Assembly (NCBI GenBank): GCA_933207985.1
Contig: OW240918.1
Location: 111,214,674-111,278,673, forward strand
From: Pelobates cultripes
Taxonomy: Eukaryota; Chordata; Amphibia; Anura; Pelobatidae
Direction: 5' to 3'
DNA length: 64,000 bases
Shown: piece after piece, positions 47,601-58,528 of the stretch
How positions within the stretch are numbered: the first letter of the stretch is position 1
Layout of the letters: every line of letters begins with the position of its first letter
The notes under the pieces: generated by a model
Databases searched by the model: none
What the model was told of the DNA's origin: nothing
Seen by the model: the letters and a program-made list of their open reading frames with translations, nothing else
Made by a program: the position numbers and the translations under genes

Positions 47601-48250
47601 TGCCGAAGTGGTTAGCTGTATAATAAAGTAACCAAACATTGCCGGTCCAGCAGTGTAGACGGCAGGAGGGGGTCACCCTCATATAACCAGAACCGGGCAT
47701 TGCAGATCCAGCAGTGCTGTAGGTAAGAGGGGGTCACCCTCAGTGTGGTATCATAGAGGTCTGTACACCCAGCAGTGTAGTCAGCGAGGGGGGTCACCCT
47801 CATTATGGTTATAACGGGACCCTGTAGGTCCAGCAGAGTAGTCCACAGGAGGGGGTCACCCTCAGTATCTGCGTATTGCAGGGCACTGTAAGAACAGAAG
47901 CTCAATCAGTGGGAGGGGTACCTTCTTTTATGGGAATACCCGGACGCTGCAGGTCCAGCAGTGCAGACTGCAGGTCCAGCAGTGCAGACTGCAGGAGGGG
48001 TACCCCCTCGGTATGATAATAGTAGGACATTGCCGGAGCATTAGTATAGGAAGCAGGAGGGGGTCACCCTCAGCATTAATCTTACAGGACGCTGTAGAGC
48101 CGGCAGGGTACTCATAGGTAGCCATGTTGCCAGAGGGAGGGGGTCACCCAGCCCACAATGGTGCCACACGTCCATTATTATGGACCAGTAGTAGGTAGAG
48201 CCCCAGAAATATGGATGGGGGGGTTCACCCCCCAGTAATAACAGGTCTGA
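47600..48250. repeat. Diverged minisatellite of GGGGGTCACCC-centred units
   Basis: Units of about 60-80 bp, each with GAGGGGGTCACCCTCA or a variant and a CAGCAGTGTAG-like word, continue the 133-bp array. Minus-strand frames read recurring GDPLL...LLD-like peptides, a by-product of the repeat. Confidence 0.85.
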
Positions 48251-49242
48251 ATGTGGGGCCAGTAGCCCTGCTGAGGGGTAGGAGGGTCCATATAGCGAGA
48301 AGCTGACTCACAGACCACTCAGGTATTATATTAGGATACACTTTTGAAGTGTATGTGTAGTGGAAAATTTAAGTCCCTTGCAGGAAGGGCAGCAAATCCT
48401 AGGCAGGGGAGCTAGGTGCTGAAAAACAGGCCATTTAATTTTTATGAGAAAAAGACTGAACCTTAGAGGAAGACTTGATTAGCATATAACACATGTGGCA
48501 CATTCTTGTTAAACAAAGATTTATATTTGAGCAGTAACATGTCCCTTTAAATCTGAGATTCACATGTAATAGTAAAAAAGTGTGAAAAGTCTACTGCTAA
48601 AATAGAGAACCTAGTCACATTGCATCAGACATAGTAAGCTGCAGTTGTGAGCGTGCCTGGGACAGATTCTGCTATCCAGGATCTGTTACATATGCAGCAT
48701 GTGAGACAGGCACAGTAAGTAGAGGGATAGCTGAAAAACTGGGCTATCTCCCCTGATATAGGGAGAGGGGAGGGTGGCCACATGGCCAGCAGGCCAGTTC
48801 TTGGGTGAGACCTGGCTGTTCGCAACGCACAGAGCCCATGTGGCTCTGAAAAATGGCCGCCACGGCTCCAACAAAATGGCTGCCGTGGCTGCAAAAACAG
48901 AGCGCGGCCTACCGCGTGGTGATCGTGCGGCACTGCAAGCGGCCAGGGGCCACGGGGAGCAGGTGGGGAATAAGGGAGAAGGGTATGGGCGACAGAGCCC
49001 AGCAGGGGAACCCGGGGAGGGGAGGGGGAACAGATTACAGGCAGAGCCAAAGCATCATAGCAGGGGCACCCATTCCCCATACAGCAGAGTGAGAAAACAG
49101 AATAAAGTAACCCAGAATAACAATAAATCAATGAGCAGTATACAGAATCTATCAGATAAATAGCCTCAATACAGCAACAGATGTTAACAAGTGATACAGC
49201 AGCTACATAGCATGAAGTGGTATAGGAAATAACACAAAATAA
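48251..49242. other. 5' (minus-strand) region of the DIRS element without recognisable gene
   Basis: A GC-rich stretch (48760-49080) contains AAAATGGC words in both copies of a short duplication (GGCCGCCACGGCTCC and GGCTGCCGTGGCTGC). The 168-codon minus-strand frame (48625-49131) might be a gag remnant, but it has no zinc knuckle or other motif, so I do not call it. Confidence 0.3.
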
Positions 49243-49470
49243 ACTGCCTAGCTAAACACAGCAATAGACTGCCTAGCTAAACACAGCAATAGACTGCCTA
49301 GCTAAACACAGCAATAGACTGCCTAGCTAAACACAGCAATAGACTGCCTAGATAAATCCAGCAATAGACTGCCTAGCTAAACACAGCCATAGACTGCCTA
49401 GCTAAATCCAGCAAGAACCCTGCCTAAATAAAACCAGCAATTAAGCTGCCTAAACAAACTTAGCAAATAG
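49243..49470. repeat. 25-bp tandem repeat, about nine copies
   Basis: ACTGCCTAGCTAAACACAGC-AATAG repeats at exact 25-bp steps from 49243. The first four are identical; later ones diverge progressively to the right. The array lies just downstream (minus strand) of the promoter-bearing ITR. Confidence 0.97.
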
Positions 49471-49568
49471 ACTGATTAAATAGGCAGTTTAAATAAACAA
49501 GCAGCATGTAGGATAAAACAACAACCAAGAGCAGAGACAACTGAGTTGGTGAGTGCTCACCTGGAGGC

Positions 49569-49723
49569 AGCAGCAAAGAAAGAGGAAGTGGAAGAGCCTG
49601 CTTAGGGGTTTTATACTACTGTTGCTTTGTTCTGATTGGTTGTTTTGAAAAGTTCTGTTAACTGTTTCTTTGCTGCTGGAGGTTTCAGTATAGAAGGTAA
49701 AGCAAATATGAAGCCTCCTGTCC
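49569..49723 (-). repeat. Right inverted terminal repeat of DIRS element
   Basis: Inverse of 44012-44157 with few differences. In the minus-strand sense it has a CCAAT word (49635-49639), then TATAAAA (49609-49615). A CAGGTGAGC word at about 49556-49564 looks like a splice donor in the 5' leader. Confidence 0.9.
49606..49640 (-). promoter_or_regulatory. CCAAT-TATA promoter in right ITR
   Basis: CCAAT (49639-49635) and TATAAAA (49615-49609) on the minus strand are spaced about 20 bp apart and point into the element, so this ITR would have driven the minus-strand coding region. Confidence 0.6.
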
Positions 49724-50190
49724 TGCCATAAAATTTGGAAGAGAATGTTATTATTTCATATCTGTCATGTAAAACATATTGGAAGTTAGTGGAAGATGGG
49801 AAGTAAAAGCACAATAACTACGACAGCAAACTTTACTAGTTATGGTGCCATGAGTGGGGAATGGTAAGCTGATAGGGCACCAGGTAAAGACAGCTCTGCT
49901 CGCCGCCCATGTTCTGCAGCGCCGGCTGCTCGCCCATTCCCCTGTGCGGCCTCAGCCCGGGGAGAAAGTAACTGTAGTTCCCTTCACTTCCTCCTGGCGC
50001 ACAGAGAGCTGCACGGGGATTGAGAGACAGGAGGCGGAAAGGAGTCTGGAGAGCGGCAGCCTACTCCCATCAGCCACAGCCAGCCCCACTAACCTGATGT
50101 TACCTGCTGCTGCCCAGTCCCACTGCACCTCAGTGAAGCCACCGTCCTGAGCCCAAAAGTTAGGAAACAGGAGGGTGGCTAAAAATATGG

Positions 50191-50193
<3 letters not shown>

Positions 50194-50227
<34 letters not shown>

Positions 50228-50390
50228 ATATCTGTCAGTGTGTATGTCTGTATGTGTATTTGTGTGTGTATCTTTGCGTATGTGTATCTACTTGAGTGTA
50301 TCAAATAATTATAATAATACTTTGTGAATGTGTGTATGTCTGTGTGTGTGTGTGTGTGTGTGTGTGATTGTGTGTATCTCGGAGTGTGAG
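50194..50390. repeat. TG microsatellites
   Basis: Two (TG)n tracts (about 50195-50226 and 50338-50366) are embedded in TGTGTAT-type imperfect repeats. Confidence 0.9.
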
Positions 50391-51369
50391 CCTGTCATTC
50401 CCCTCTCCGATCACATGATATAATGGTGTTTTTACTTGCCTTTTTTTCTCAACGCCATGCCTGTCTCCATAGCTGAGATGATCAATTGCCAATCAGCAAA
50501 CAATCAAAAACAGGAAGGTGTGCAATACACGAACCAGAGAAGTGGAGCGTGTAAGGTGTACTATAGGGTACACCTACCCTTTGTTGGGACGTAGGGATTA
50601 AGCTGTAAAATGGAGGGAAAAAAGGGACTAATAGTGTAGTAACGTCAGGGGTATAAGTGGACTGTAGGTGTCCAATGGTTCAACTCACATGTGAATGAGC
50701 CTTCCAGGACCGGCTCCAATCATATAGGCAGAAGTGTACTAGGTGACACAATCCCCTCTTCTGTCCGCTCAGATATGGTATATGAAACGAAGAAGTTGGG
50801 AAACCAGTAGTCTTCTGGTGTAGCATGTAAAATATGATAAAACGGATATACAATAAAAAGGTCTTGCTCACCTATTCCAGACACCTTAATGCCTAGCTCA
50901 AGGTGATAGCGCTCTGTGCCTCTGAGGGGGCACACCCTTCTTTTCAAGCAAGCAGGCAGGAGTGATTTATAGGACTATATAATAAACATAACAATTAAAA
51001 ACATAGTAACAAAAATAAGAGGGGCGGGGTCAGAAAGGGGGCATGTTTTGTCATCACCATTGACAAGCACGTCCCCCTCCTACCATGCCAAATGAGTATG
51101 TAAGTGTGATGCCCCTACAGAGTATCCAGTGCTCTTGGGTGAAGTAAATGTCCTCTTTTTTGGGGGGGCGTTCTGCAATGTAATCATGCGCTGCCTTTGC
51201 TGGTGACTTGTCTCTGGTGTTCTCAATAGTGGGATACCAAAAAAAAAAAAAGTGGAAGAGGGATGTCAGAGTGTGTTGTGCATGTGTGGAGATGCTCCCT
51301 GTGTTGAGATTGCATGTGTATAGGTCAGTTTATTTGTGTTGTTTTATGTGTGAAAAGGGGTCTGTTTGT

Positions 51370-51895
51370 GGCATATTATGTGTTGCTAGTGTTTAGTGTG
51401 TATATGTGAGTGTCAGGGGTGCAGTGTGTGTAGTATATTTATGTAAATGTGGGTGGTGTAGTGTGCATATAGGGATATAGAGTGTGTGTAGTATGTTAGT
51501 CCAGGGGGAGTGTAGTATGTATATAAGGGAATAGAGTGTATGTAGTGTGTTTGTGTGTTAGTGCAGGGACTGTAGTGTGTGTATATAAGGGTATTGAGTG
51601 TGTGAAGTGTTTGTGTGTTAGTATATGGTCTGTAGTGTGTGTGTATATGAGTTTAGAGTGTGTTTTTGTGTTAGTGCAGGGGCTGCAGTGTGTGTGTATA
51701 TGGGTTTAGAGTGTGTATAGTGTGTTAGTGCAGGCGCTGTGATGTGTGTGTGTATATTGGTTTAGAGTGTGTTTTTGTGTTAGTGCAGGGCTGTGGTGTG
51801 TATATGGGTTTAGAGTGTGTAAAGTGTGTTTTTGTGTTAGTGCAGGGGCTGTGGTGTGTGTATAGTGTGCTTGTGTGTAAGTATGAGAGGGTGTA
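51370..51895. repeat. TGTGT/GTTAGTGCAGGGGCTG minisatellite
   Basis: About 60-70-bp units of GTTTAGAGTGTG, TTTTTGTGTTAGTGCAGGG and CTGTAGTGTGTG recur eight or so times. Frames on either strand are low-complexity. Confidence 0.9.
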
Positions 51896-52326
51896 TGGTA
51901 ATGTAATAAAAAAAAAAACCAATAAAACAAAACATTTTCTCCCCCTTTCCCTTATTACCTTGCAGGGGGAGAAGGAGCATGCAGATCCCTGGTAGTCCAG
52001 TGAAAGAGGGCATGCCACAAGGTAATCCCTGGTGGTCCAGCCGGCATGTTATTAAGTCTGTACCCCGCATGGTACAGACCATGTATCTGCCTCTCGCGAG
52101 CGCCAGTTTTTCAGAGTGTTGCCGCGGGTTAACATGGTGGCGTTTCGCTCCCTGTGCACTCTTCCTTCCACCGAGCCGTGAGGGGACAGAACTCCGTCCT
52201 AGGGCCGGTGCTGCTCTGTATGGGCTGGAAGGGGAGATCCCTTGATCTCTCCTGCTGGCCTCTGCCCATTGCCATCGCTGTCCACCGGAGATTTGCCAGG
52301 TGTGCCCGATGGCCAGTCCGGGCCTG

Positions 52327-52863
52327 ACCTTTTGAGTTAAGGGGCTAGTTTAGTGTAATGCAGCTGTAAAATTGACTGCTGACAAAATTTGGTTAGATCT
52401 GCTTCCTTACATCCTGTCTAGGTGATGGAAGTTCTAGTCCATGGAATTTCTGACATTCTCAAAGTTAGAAGGTATATTTATGTACCCCTTACTATAAATG
52501 TGTGGGGAACTGCACATATCATTAAAAACCGTGTGTAATGAGACAAGATGCTTGAACGCCACACCTAGGCAAGGGCCTAAAAATTTTATATTCTTTCTAA
52601 CCTTAGTTTCAGAAAGTTAACTATTTACTCGTCCAAGAAATCTGTTCATTTAGCCATGGGTTTGTTAGCTAGTTACGCCAATGAGCAGCTTAAGTGCATA
52701 GGAATTGAATTAAGCCACTGCTCCTCTGAGACGCCTCTCTGGGTGCAACTGAAGTCTGGTTATCAGCATAGCCTAATAATTGTGTCTTAAAGGTATCATT
52801 TAGTCTACCTGTTATAAATGGCAATAACAAAACTGGAGTATGCTTTTATAGCATCTCATGCCT
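52327..52863. other. Non-coding intronic sequence
   Basis: Lies between two composite repeats. No gene or repeat is recognised. Confidence 0.4.
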
Positions 52864-52871
52864 TTTCTAGC

Positions 52872-55276
52872 CAGGGCCATCTTTAACGAGGGACAAACAG
52901 GCAGCTGCCCCGGGCCCTTTTACTTCTTGGGGGCCCAAGGCAGCCTCAGTCACCACTCTGGACACCAGGAAAGCAATCCTTCAAGGTAGGAAACAGGGAG
53001 TAGATTTAAAAATGTGAATGTGTCAGTACGTCCGTGTGTTTGTCTCAGTATGTCTGACAGTGTATGTGTGTGTCAGTAGGTTGTCTGTCAGTATATGTGT
53101 GTCAGTGTATGTGTCAGTATGCCTGTCAATGGGTATGTCAGTATATCTGTCAGTGTATGTCTTTGTGATTGTGTCAGTATGTCTGACAGTGTGTGTTTCT
53201 GTGTCAGTATGACTGCCAGTGTGTGTCTGTGTGTCAGTATGCCTGTCAGGGTATGTGTCTGTGTGTGTGTCAGTATGCTTGTCAGCATAGGTGTGCGCAG
53301 TCTATTGCATTAGGGTGTGCACCCTAAAGCACAAACACACACGCTGTGTGTAAATATATATATATACACACACACACATATATACATACATACACTGCTG
53401 TGTGTTTGTGAGGGTGCTGTTAGTGTGGGTGTGCTGCCATTCCTGATCCCTGGTGGTCCTAGTGTGAGTGAACTCTAGCCTGCAGGGCTAGATTTCACTC
53501 TCGCGAGATCTGAGCGTTGCCGCGGAAACGCTCCAACCTCGCGAAAGGAACCCAGCGGAACTGCTGGCTAGAGCTCCCCAGGTCCTCTCCTGCCTGTGGG
53601 TCAGTGAGCAGGGCTGGACTGGGGAAAAAAGTCAGCCCTGGCAGTTAAAGGCAGAGCAGCCCACTAGGAATGGTGGGCCAGAAATGTGGCGCGTTATATC
53701 TCCACCAATGACAAGCACCACCCGCCCTCCCAATTGTTAGTGTGATGCCCCTCCAGAGCATTCAGTGCTCTCTGATGGAGAAAAAGTCCTAGTGACTTGT
53801 CTCTGGTGTCCCCAGTAGTGGGTATAGGAGAACACAAGTGGAAAAGGATTGTTAAAGTGTGTTTTGCACATGTGGGAATGCTCCCTGTGGTGTTATGTGT
53901 TTGGATGTTTTTTATGTGATTGCATGTGTGTAGAGGAGACCAGTTATGCTGTAGAGTGTAAAGGGGTCTGTTTGTGGTGTAGAATATGTAGCTGGAGCCT
54001 GTAGTGTATATGTGTGTTGTTGGGCTGTATATTATGTGTGTGTGTGTTTATAGGGCCTTTAGAGTGTGTGTGCCTAGTGGTGTGTTGCGTTTGCATGTAA
54101 GGACTGTATTTCGTCTATCTAGGAGTTGCAGGGGTGGCATTGTGTGTGTGTATAGGAGTTGTGCACGTGTGTGTATTGGTGTGGTAATAGGGGGTGTAGT
54201 GTGTGTTTATGGGAGTTGTGTGTGCATAGGGGTTCAGTGGGTGCACAGGAGGTATATATGGGCATAGTATGAATGCAGTGGGTGGAGTGTTTAAAGGGAT
54301 ATAAAGTGTGTTGTGCTTTTGTATGTGTGTATGCAGGAGGTGTAATGTGTGTGTTTATAGGAAGTATAGAGTGTGTGTAGTGTGTATAAATGTGGTGTAT
54401 ATACAGTGTGTATGTATAGGGGGTATAGTGTGTAGGTACAGGGGGTGTTGTGTGTGTGTGTATAGGGGGTGTAGAATATAAGGTGTATAGTGTGTGTAGT
54501 GTGTAGATGCAGTTTGTATATAGGGTGTAGTGTGTAGATGCAGTTTGTATATAGGGTGTAAGTGGTGGGGTATAGTTTATGTATATAAGGGCTGGATAGG
54601 GTTAAATCATTAATTTGGATTGTTTCATTATTTAAATTAAAATAAAAAAAAAACTACACATTTACTCCCCTTTCCCCTTATTACTTTGCAGGGGGAGAGG
54701 GAGCCCGCTGCTGATCATCCCTGGTGGTCCAGTGGGCTAGTGATGTGGTCTGTACCTCTACAGGGTACAGACCATGCCTTTCTCTCGTGAGAGCTGGAGT
54801 TTCAGAGCGTTGCCGCAGGTTACCATGGCAACGTTCTGAAAATATCAGAGAGGGCTGCTCTGCGTGCAGCCTGGAGGCCTTTTGCTCCATAACCAAACAG
54901 AATGGAGCTCTTAAGAGCCTCTCTCGGGGCCAATCTGCTATGCTTGAGCCAGCAGGGGAGATTTTTTTGATCTTCCTTGCCGGTCTCAATCCATAGGCGT
55001 GCCGCGGGGATTAGGGTGTGCCCAGGCACACCCAGCACACCCCGTGCGCACGCCTATGCTTGTCAGTGTGTCTGTGTGTGTCAGTATGTCTGTACCAGCA
55101 AGTTTGTCAGTACATGTGTGTGTCAGTATGTCTGTCTGTGTGTATGCGTCAGTATGTCTGTTCATGTATATGTCTGTGTAAGTATGTATGTGAAAGGTGT
55201 GATTGCATTCCAGGGAATGGGGGGTGCCCAATAAAATGCTTTGTCCAGGGTCCTAGTGATATTAAAGACGGCCTTG
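52872..55276. mobile_element. hAT-like composite element with GC hairpins and TG arrays
   Basis: The left end CAGGGCCATCTTTAA and right end TTAAAGACGGCCTTG are inverted repeats (13 of 15 match). The flanking 8-mers TTTCTAGC (52864-52871) and GTCCTAGC (55277-55284) agree at 6 of 8 positions, so this is an aged hAT-type insertion. The interior carries TG arrays (53020-53280, 53900-54560, 55060-55190). It also carries two hairpin-rich GC segments (53460-53600, 54690-54960) and nested fragments resembling 51945-52330. No transposase. Another element may be nested inside 53290-55050, since the text at 53280 (CTTGTCAGCATAGGTGTGCGCAG) resumes near 55050 (CGCACGCCTATGCTTGTCAG). Confidence 0.7.
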
Positions 55277-55284
55277 GTCCTAGC

Positions 55285-55584
55285 ATGCATGTTTGTTCCA
55301 TTTGGTTCATTGTTATTTAGCCATTACTGCGTTCTCAAAATCACTTGTACTGAGCATCAATGAATGGTAAATTGAGCAATGTTACAGCATTAGACCTTCC
55401 TTAGTATTGATCCTGTCCAACAAACAAAGGCATTTGTACATAAATCTCCTGCCCTTTAAAAGTTTAATCGTGACAGCCCTTTAAAAGTTTTCATTTGAAG
55501 AATAGTAGGTGACATTATAAAAACAGGACTTTGAAGACAATGACCTAGAATTTTATTTTGCAAGGTTTTCACTTCTTGTGTTCC
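55285..55584. other. Non-coding spacer
   Basis: No feature is recognised. A small direct repeat, CAGCCCTTTAAAAGTTT-like, lies at about 55450-55490. Confidence 0.4.
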
Positions 55585-55897
55585 CTTCTTGAAATCTACA
55601 CCTGAAGAAGTGGTTTTATCAGAGTCCATACAGATGTTCAAACGGCTTCTAGATGCATACTTGCAAGAACAGAATATTCAAGGATATAATCTTTCAATGT
55701 AGGATAATAACTGCTTGATCCAAGGATAAATCTGACTGCCATTCTGGGGTCAAGAAGGAATTTTTTTCCTAGCTTGTTGCAAAATTGTGCTTCAAACTGG
55801 TTTTTTTTGTCTTCTTTTGGATCAGCGGCAAAAAACAAATGTGAGGTAGGCTGAACTTGATGGACGCAAGTCTTTTTTCAGCTATGTAACTATGTAA
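55585..55897 (+). mobile_element. CR1-like LINE 3' end
   Basis: CTGAAGAAGTGGTTTTATCA (about 55602) also occurs at 19333, followed in both by ACAGATGTT(T/C)AAAC, encoding the end of the CR1-type ORF2 (EVVLS-MFK-LD-Y). The rest is 3' UTR and ends in tandem CTATGTAA octamers (about 55880-55897), the short tail repeat typical of CR1-like elements. 5'-truncated, non-coding now. Confidence 0.75.
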
Positions 55898-56001
55898 CTA
55901 GACCGTTGTCGTTTAAAAAACAAACAAAAAAAAAACCTTACTACGGTAGTTCACATTTTACTACAAGAAACATACAACAACAATTGTTGCACTTGTTCTG
56001 G

Positions 56002-56033
<32 letters not shown>

Positions 56034-56750
56034 GTTTTATGTGTATTATGTCATGGACAGTGGTATTATGTTGTCACCAGGGAGTTTACATGGTGTGGGG
56101 GATAGAATAAACAAAGAAAGATTTGAAGGGTACCTAGCATAACACTTCTGCTCTTCAGAAAGCATAGCATGCATCTATATATTGTCCTGGCAAATGTATA
56201 GATTAAGAATAAATTTATATAACAATTTGACCTTTCAGTTAAATCTTCTACCGAGCATGTGACTGACAAGTGAGAGCAGGACAGATCTCCCACAGGCGGT
56301 CTTCCTGCTCTCTTTCTCCCTAGCCAACGCTGCTTAGAGTATGTAGGAATGGAGTGACTGACTGTTAAGGCGCTGGCATGCTGGCAATGAAGCCAGCATG
56401 TTGGCATCACACAGGAGGATCACTCTGCTAGAGGAAGCATCGCCAAGCGTGGCAAATCACAAAAGACCAGAGGAGGAGGAAGCGAAGCATGGACTGAAGG
56501 TGGATGCTACAAGAAGAGTAAATCCACCAATCTCAGAACATGAGAGGTGAATCTATCATGACATTTACATTGAATACATCATGCATTTCTGTGATACCTG
56601 ATATATTCATTGTATTTGGAGCCAATTTAAGGGAAGTATTTTTTCATTACAAGCTTTAATAATGTGAACTTTTTATTGAGGTTGTTATAATGGCTTTAGT
56701 CCTACTGCGCAAAATGCCTTTTTATAGATGGAATGCTTAGAGACACAGCT
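55898..56750. other. Non-coding; short (TA)n tract
   Basis: Contains a (TA) microsatellite at 56012-56034 and otherwise nothing recognised. Confidence 0.4.
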
Positions 56751-56754
56751 TTAA

Positions 56755-57241
56755 AGGACCACTATAGGCACCCAGACCACTTCAGCTTAATGAAGTGGTC
56801 TGGGTGCCTGGTCCAGCTAGGGTTAACCCTTTTTTTTTTTTTATAAACATAGCAGTTTCAGAGAAACTGCTATGTTTACACTGAGGGTTAATCCAGCCTC
56901 TAGTGGCTGTCTCATTGCCCGCCGCTAGAGGCACTTGTGTGCTTCTCACTGTGAAAATCACAGTGAGAAGACGCCAGCGTCCATAGGAAAGCATTGTAAA
57001 TGCTTTCCTCTGAACTGACTGCGCGCGTGGCTCCTGCCGCGCATGCGCATTTAGCCGATGGCGTCGCTAGGAAGGAAGAGAGGAGGAGGAAAGCTCCCTG
57101 CCCGGTGCTGGAGAAAGGTAAGATTTTAACCCCTTCCTCTCTCCAGAGCCCGGCGGGAGGGGGACCCTGAGGGTGGGGGCACCCTCAGGGCAGTATAGTG
57201 CCAGGAAAATGAGTATGTTTTCCTGGCACTATAGTGGTCCT
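56755..57241 (+). mobile_element. Multi-hairpin TTAA MITE, copy 3 (best preserved)
   Basis: 487 bp between TTAA 56751-56754 and 57242-57245, ends AGGACCACTATAG and CTATAGTGGTCCT. Perfect hairpins in series (arm/arm): 56767-56784/56791-56808 (18 bp), 56844-56858/56864-56878 (15 bp), 56942-56954/56958-56970 (13 bp), 56986-56994/57000-57008 (9 bp), an imperfect GCGCGC hairpin (about 57019-57048), 57165-57174/57181-57190 (10 bp) and 57194-57209/57218-57233 (16 bp). It has no ORF. It lies 1.3 kb upstream of the SNX29 exon, in the intron. Confidence 0.96.
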
Positions 57242-57245
57242 TTAA

Positions 57246-58528
57246 GCCACTCCTCTAAGCCCTCTGGATAGGAGAGCCAGGCAGTTACTTCCTGGGTCTC
57301 ATACCCAGGCATATTGTGAAATTATGCGTGCTCAGTGCCATCTGCATCTGTCATGCAATGACTTTCTATGACAGAAAATTCAGAATTAAGCACCGTGCAT
57401 ACCCTACGGGAGAGGGAATAAGGGAGTGAAGTTGAATAAATTAAAAAACCAGGTGGACTGAGGAGTTAGAAAAATTGTGTGGGCGAGGAAGAGGGCAGAC
57501 TAATTGAAGATTGGCATGGAAGAATTTAGTTAGAGGGTGGTAGCTGGAATAAGGATAGATGAGGGAATTGAATGTCGTGGGGTGTAAAATGGGACAAAGG
57601 ATAAGAAATTAGATAAGTCCATCTAAAAAGAAGGGGTTGTCTTATGCAGTGCTCTGCATGCAAAATGTGGATGAAAACATGCAAGCAATTAATTATCCAT
57701 TGTCATTGAGTTATATCTAAAAACTGCTTGCAAAACCTGCAAGCACTACTCTTCTTCCCCAGCCCAAACTATCCTTGGATGTCCAATCAGACTTGCCATA
57801 CTCTTTACACATAAAGAACTCTAGCAAGCTAAAACTCTTTAAGCGTTCAGTATATTCTACTTAGGTTGCTTGTTTTAAGCAGTTAGTAGTTGCTTCACCT
57901 GAGGGAGGGTGAGACGATAGGTATAGATAAGTAATTTTGAGGTTGGTGTAGATGTTGATAAAGTATCTGTTTAAATATGAAATGTGTCCACTTCCTTTAA
58001 GCATGTGATTTTTATTTGGTAACGTTTTGTTAGATAAACTGAGACCGTTGAAATTAAGATAATCTTACAAAAGATTGAACAGATTTAAAATTTACTGGCA
58101 ACATGTCTGAATTATTATATATGGCTGTACCATCAAGGATTTTGAGAATTGAGGAAATTAAGATTCTTCGAATTATGGGAGAGGCCAGAGGGTGGGATGA
58201 AGAAAACAAAGTTCTTGTTCCATAACAACTTCAAGCTGCCCCAAGAAGTTTTTGTTAAGATACATTGATTATGTAGTAATGTATGCACTGTGTAAGGCCA
58301 CGTTTATGTAAGTCTTCTAGACTTTTAGTTTATAGTCTGCATTGCAAATAGAATGCAATGGTTGATCAAACAGATAAAACGAGAATAGGGTTAATTTTGT
58401 CTGGTTAAGCACAAGTTATATTGTTATGGACATTTATCTAAAAATGCTTTGTTGACTTTTAATTTAATATGAGTCTGACGGATTTTGGAAATAGTCCTCA
58501 CATTTTGTTTTTTTTCTCCTTTTTTTAG
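57246..58528. other. Intron upstream of the SNX29 exon
   Basis: No TE is recognised. The final part has the expected T-rich polypyrimidine tract (58504-58526) before the acceptor AG at 58527-58528. Confidence 0.6.

Larger units (their letters stand above)
43959..49735 (-). mobile_element. DIRS-type tyrosine-recombinase retrotransposon, minus orientation
   Basis: A 5.78-kb element. Inverted terminal repeats lie at 44012-44157 and 49569-49723. The internal complementary region at 44588-44693 contains the exact inverse of the left end followed by the inverse of the right end, joined at AATT. The same AATT is found at the left boundary (43959-43962) and right boundary (49732-49735), and there is no target duplication beyond it, as expected for recombinase-mediated integration. 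RT and RNase H remnants lie on the minus strand. The region expected to encode YR (about 44700-45250) shows no recognisable motifs and is too short. Tandem repeats fill the 5' half. It is decayed and inactive. Confidence 0.85.
49850..52326. repeat. TG-rich composite repeat region
   Basis: A GC-rich segment (49890-50160) is followed by TG arrays (50194-50390). Then come unassigned sequence and a long TG-rich array (51370-51890, units like TGTGTTAGTGCAGGGGCTG), and a GC-rich tail. Part of the tail (51945-52330) parallels 54665-54960, sharing CTTATTAC-TTGCAGGGGGAGA and CATGGTACAGACCATG-type palindromes. The right end GGCCAGTCCGGGCCTG resembles a hAT terminus (CAGGCCCGGACTGGCC inverted). No matching left end or TSD was found, so two repeats may be joined here. 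Confidence 0.55.

Noticed and set aside
48625..49163. Frames of 168 (minus) and 129 (plus) codons as DIRS gag
   Set aside because: No zinc knuckle or other gag motif; GC-rich sequence opens frames on both strands.
49243..49470. CRISPR-like regular repeat
   Set aside because: Head-to-tail 25-bp repeats without unique spacers in a vertebrate genome; a minisatellite.
52872..55276. Perfect hAT target duplication
   Set aside because: The flanking 8-mers match at only 6 of 8 positions, so the TSD is described as aged and not exact.
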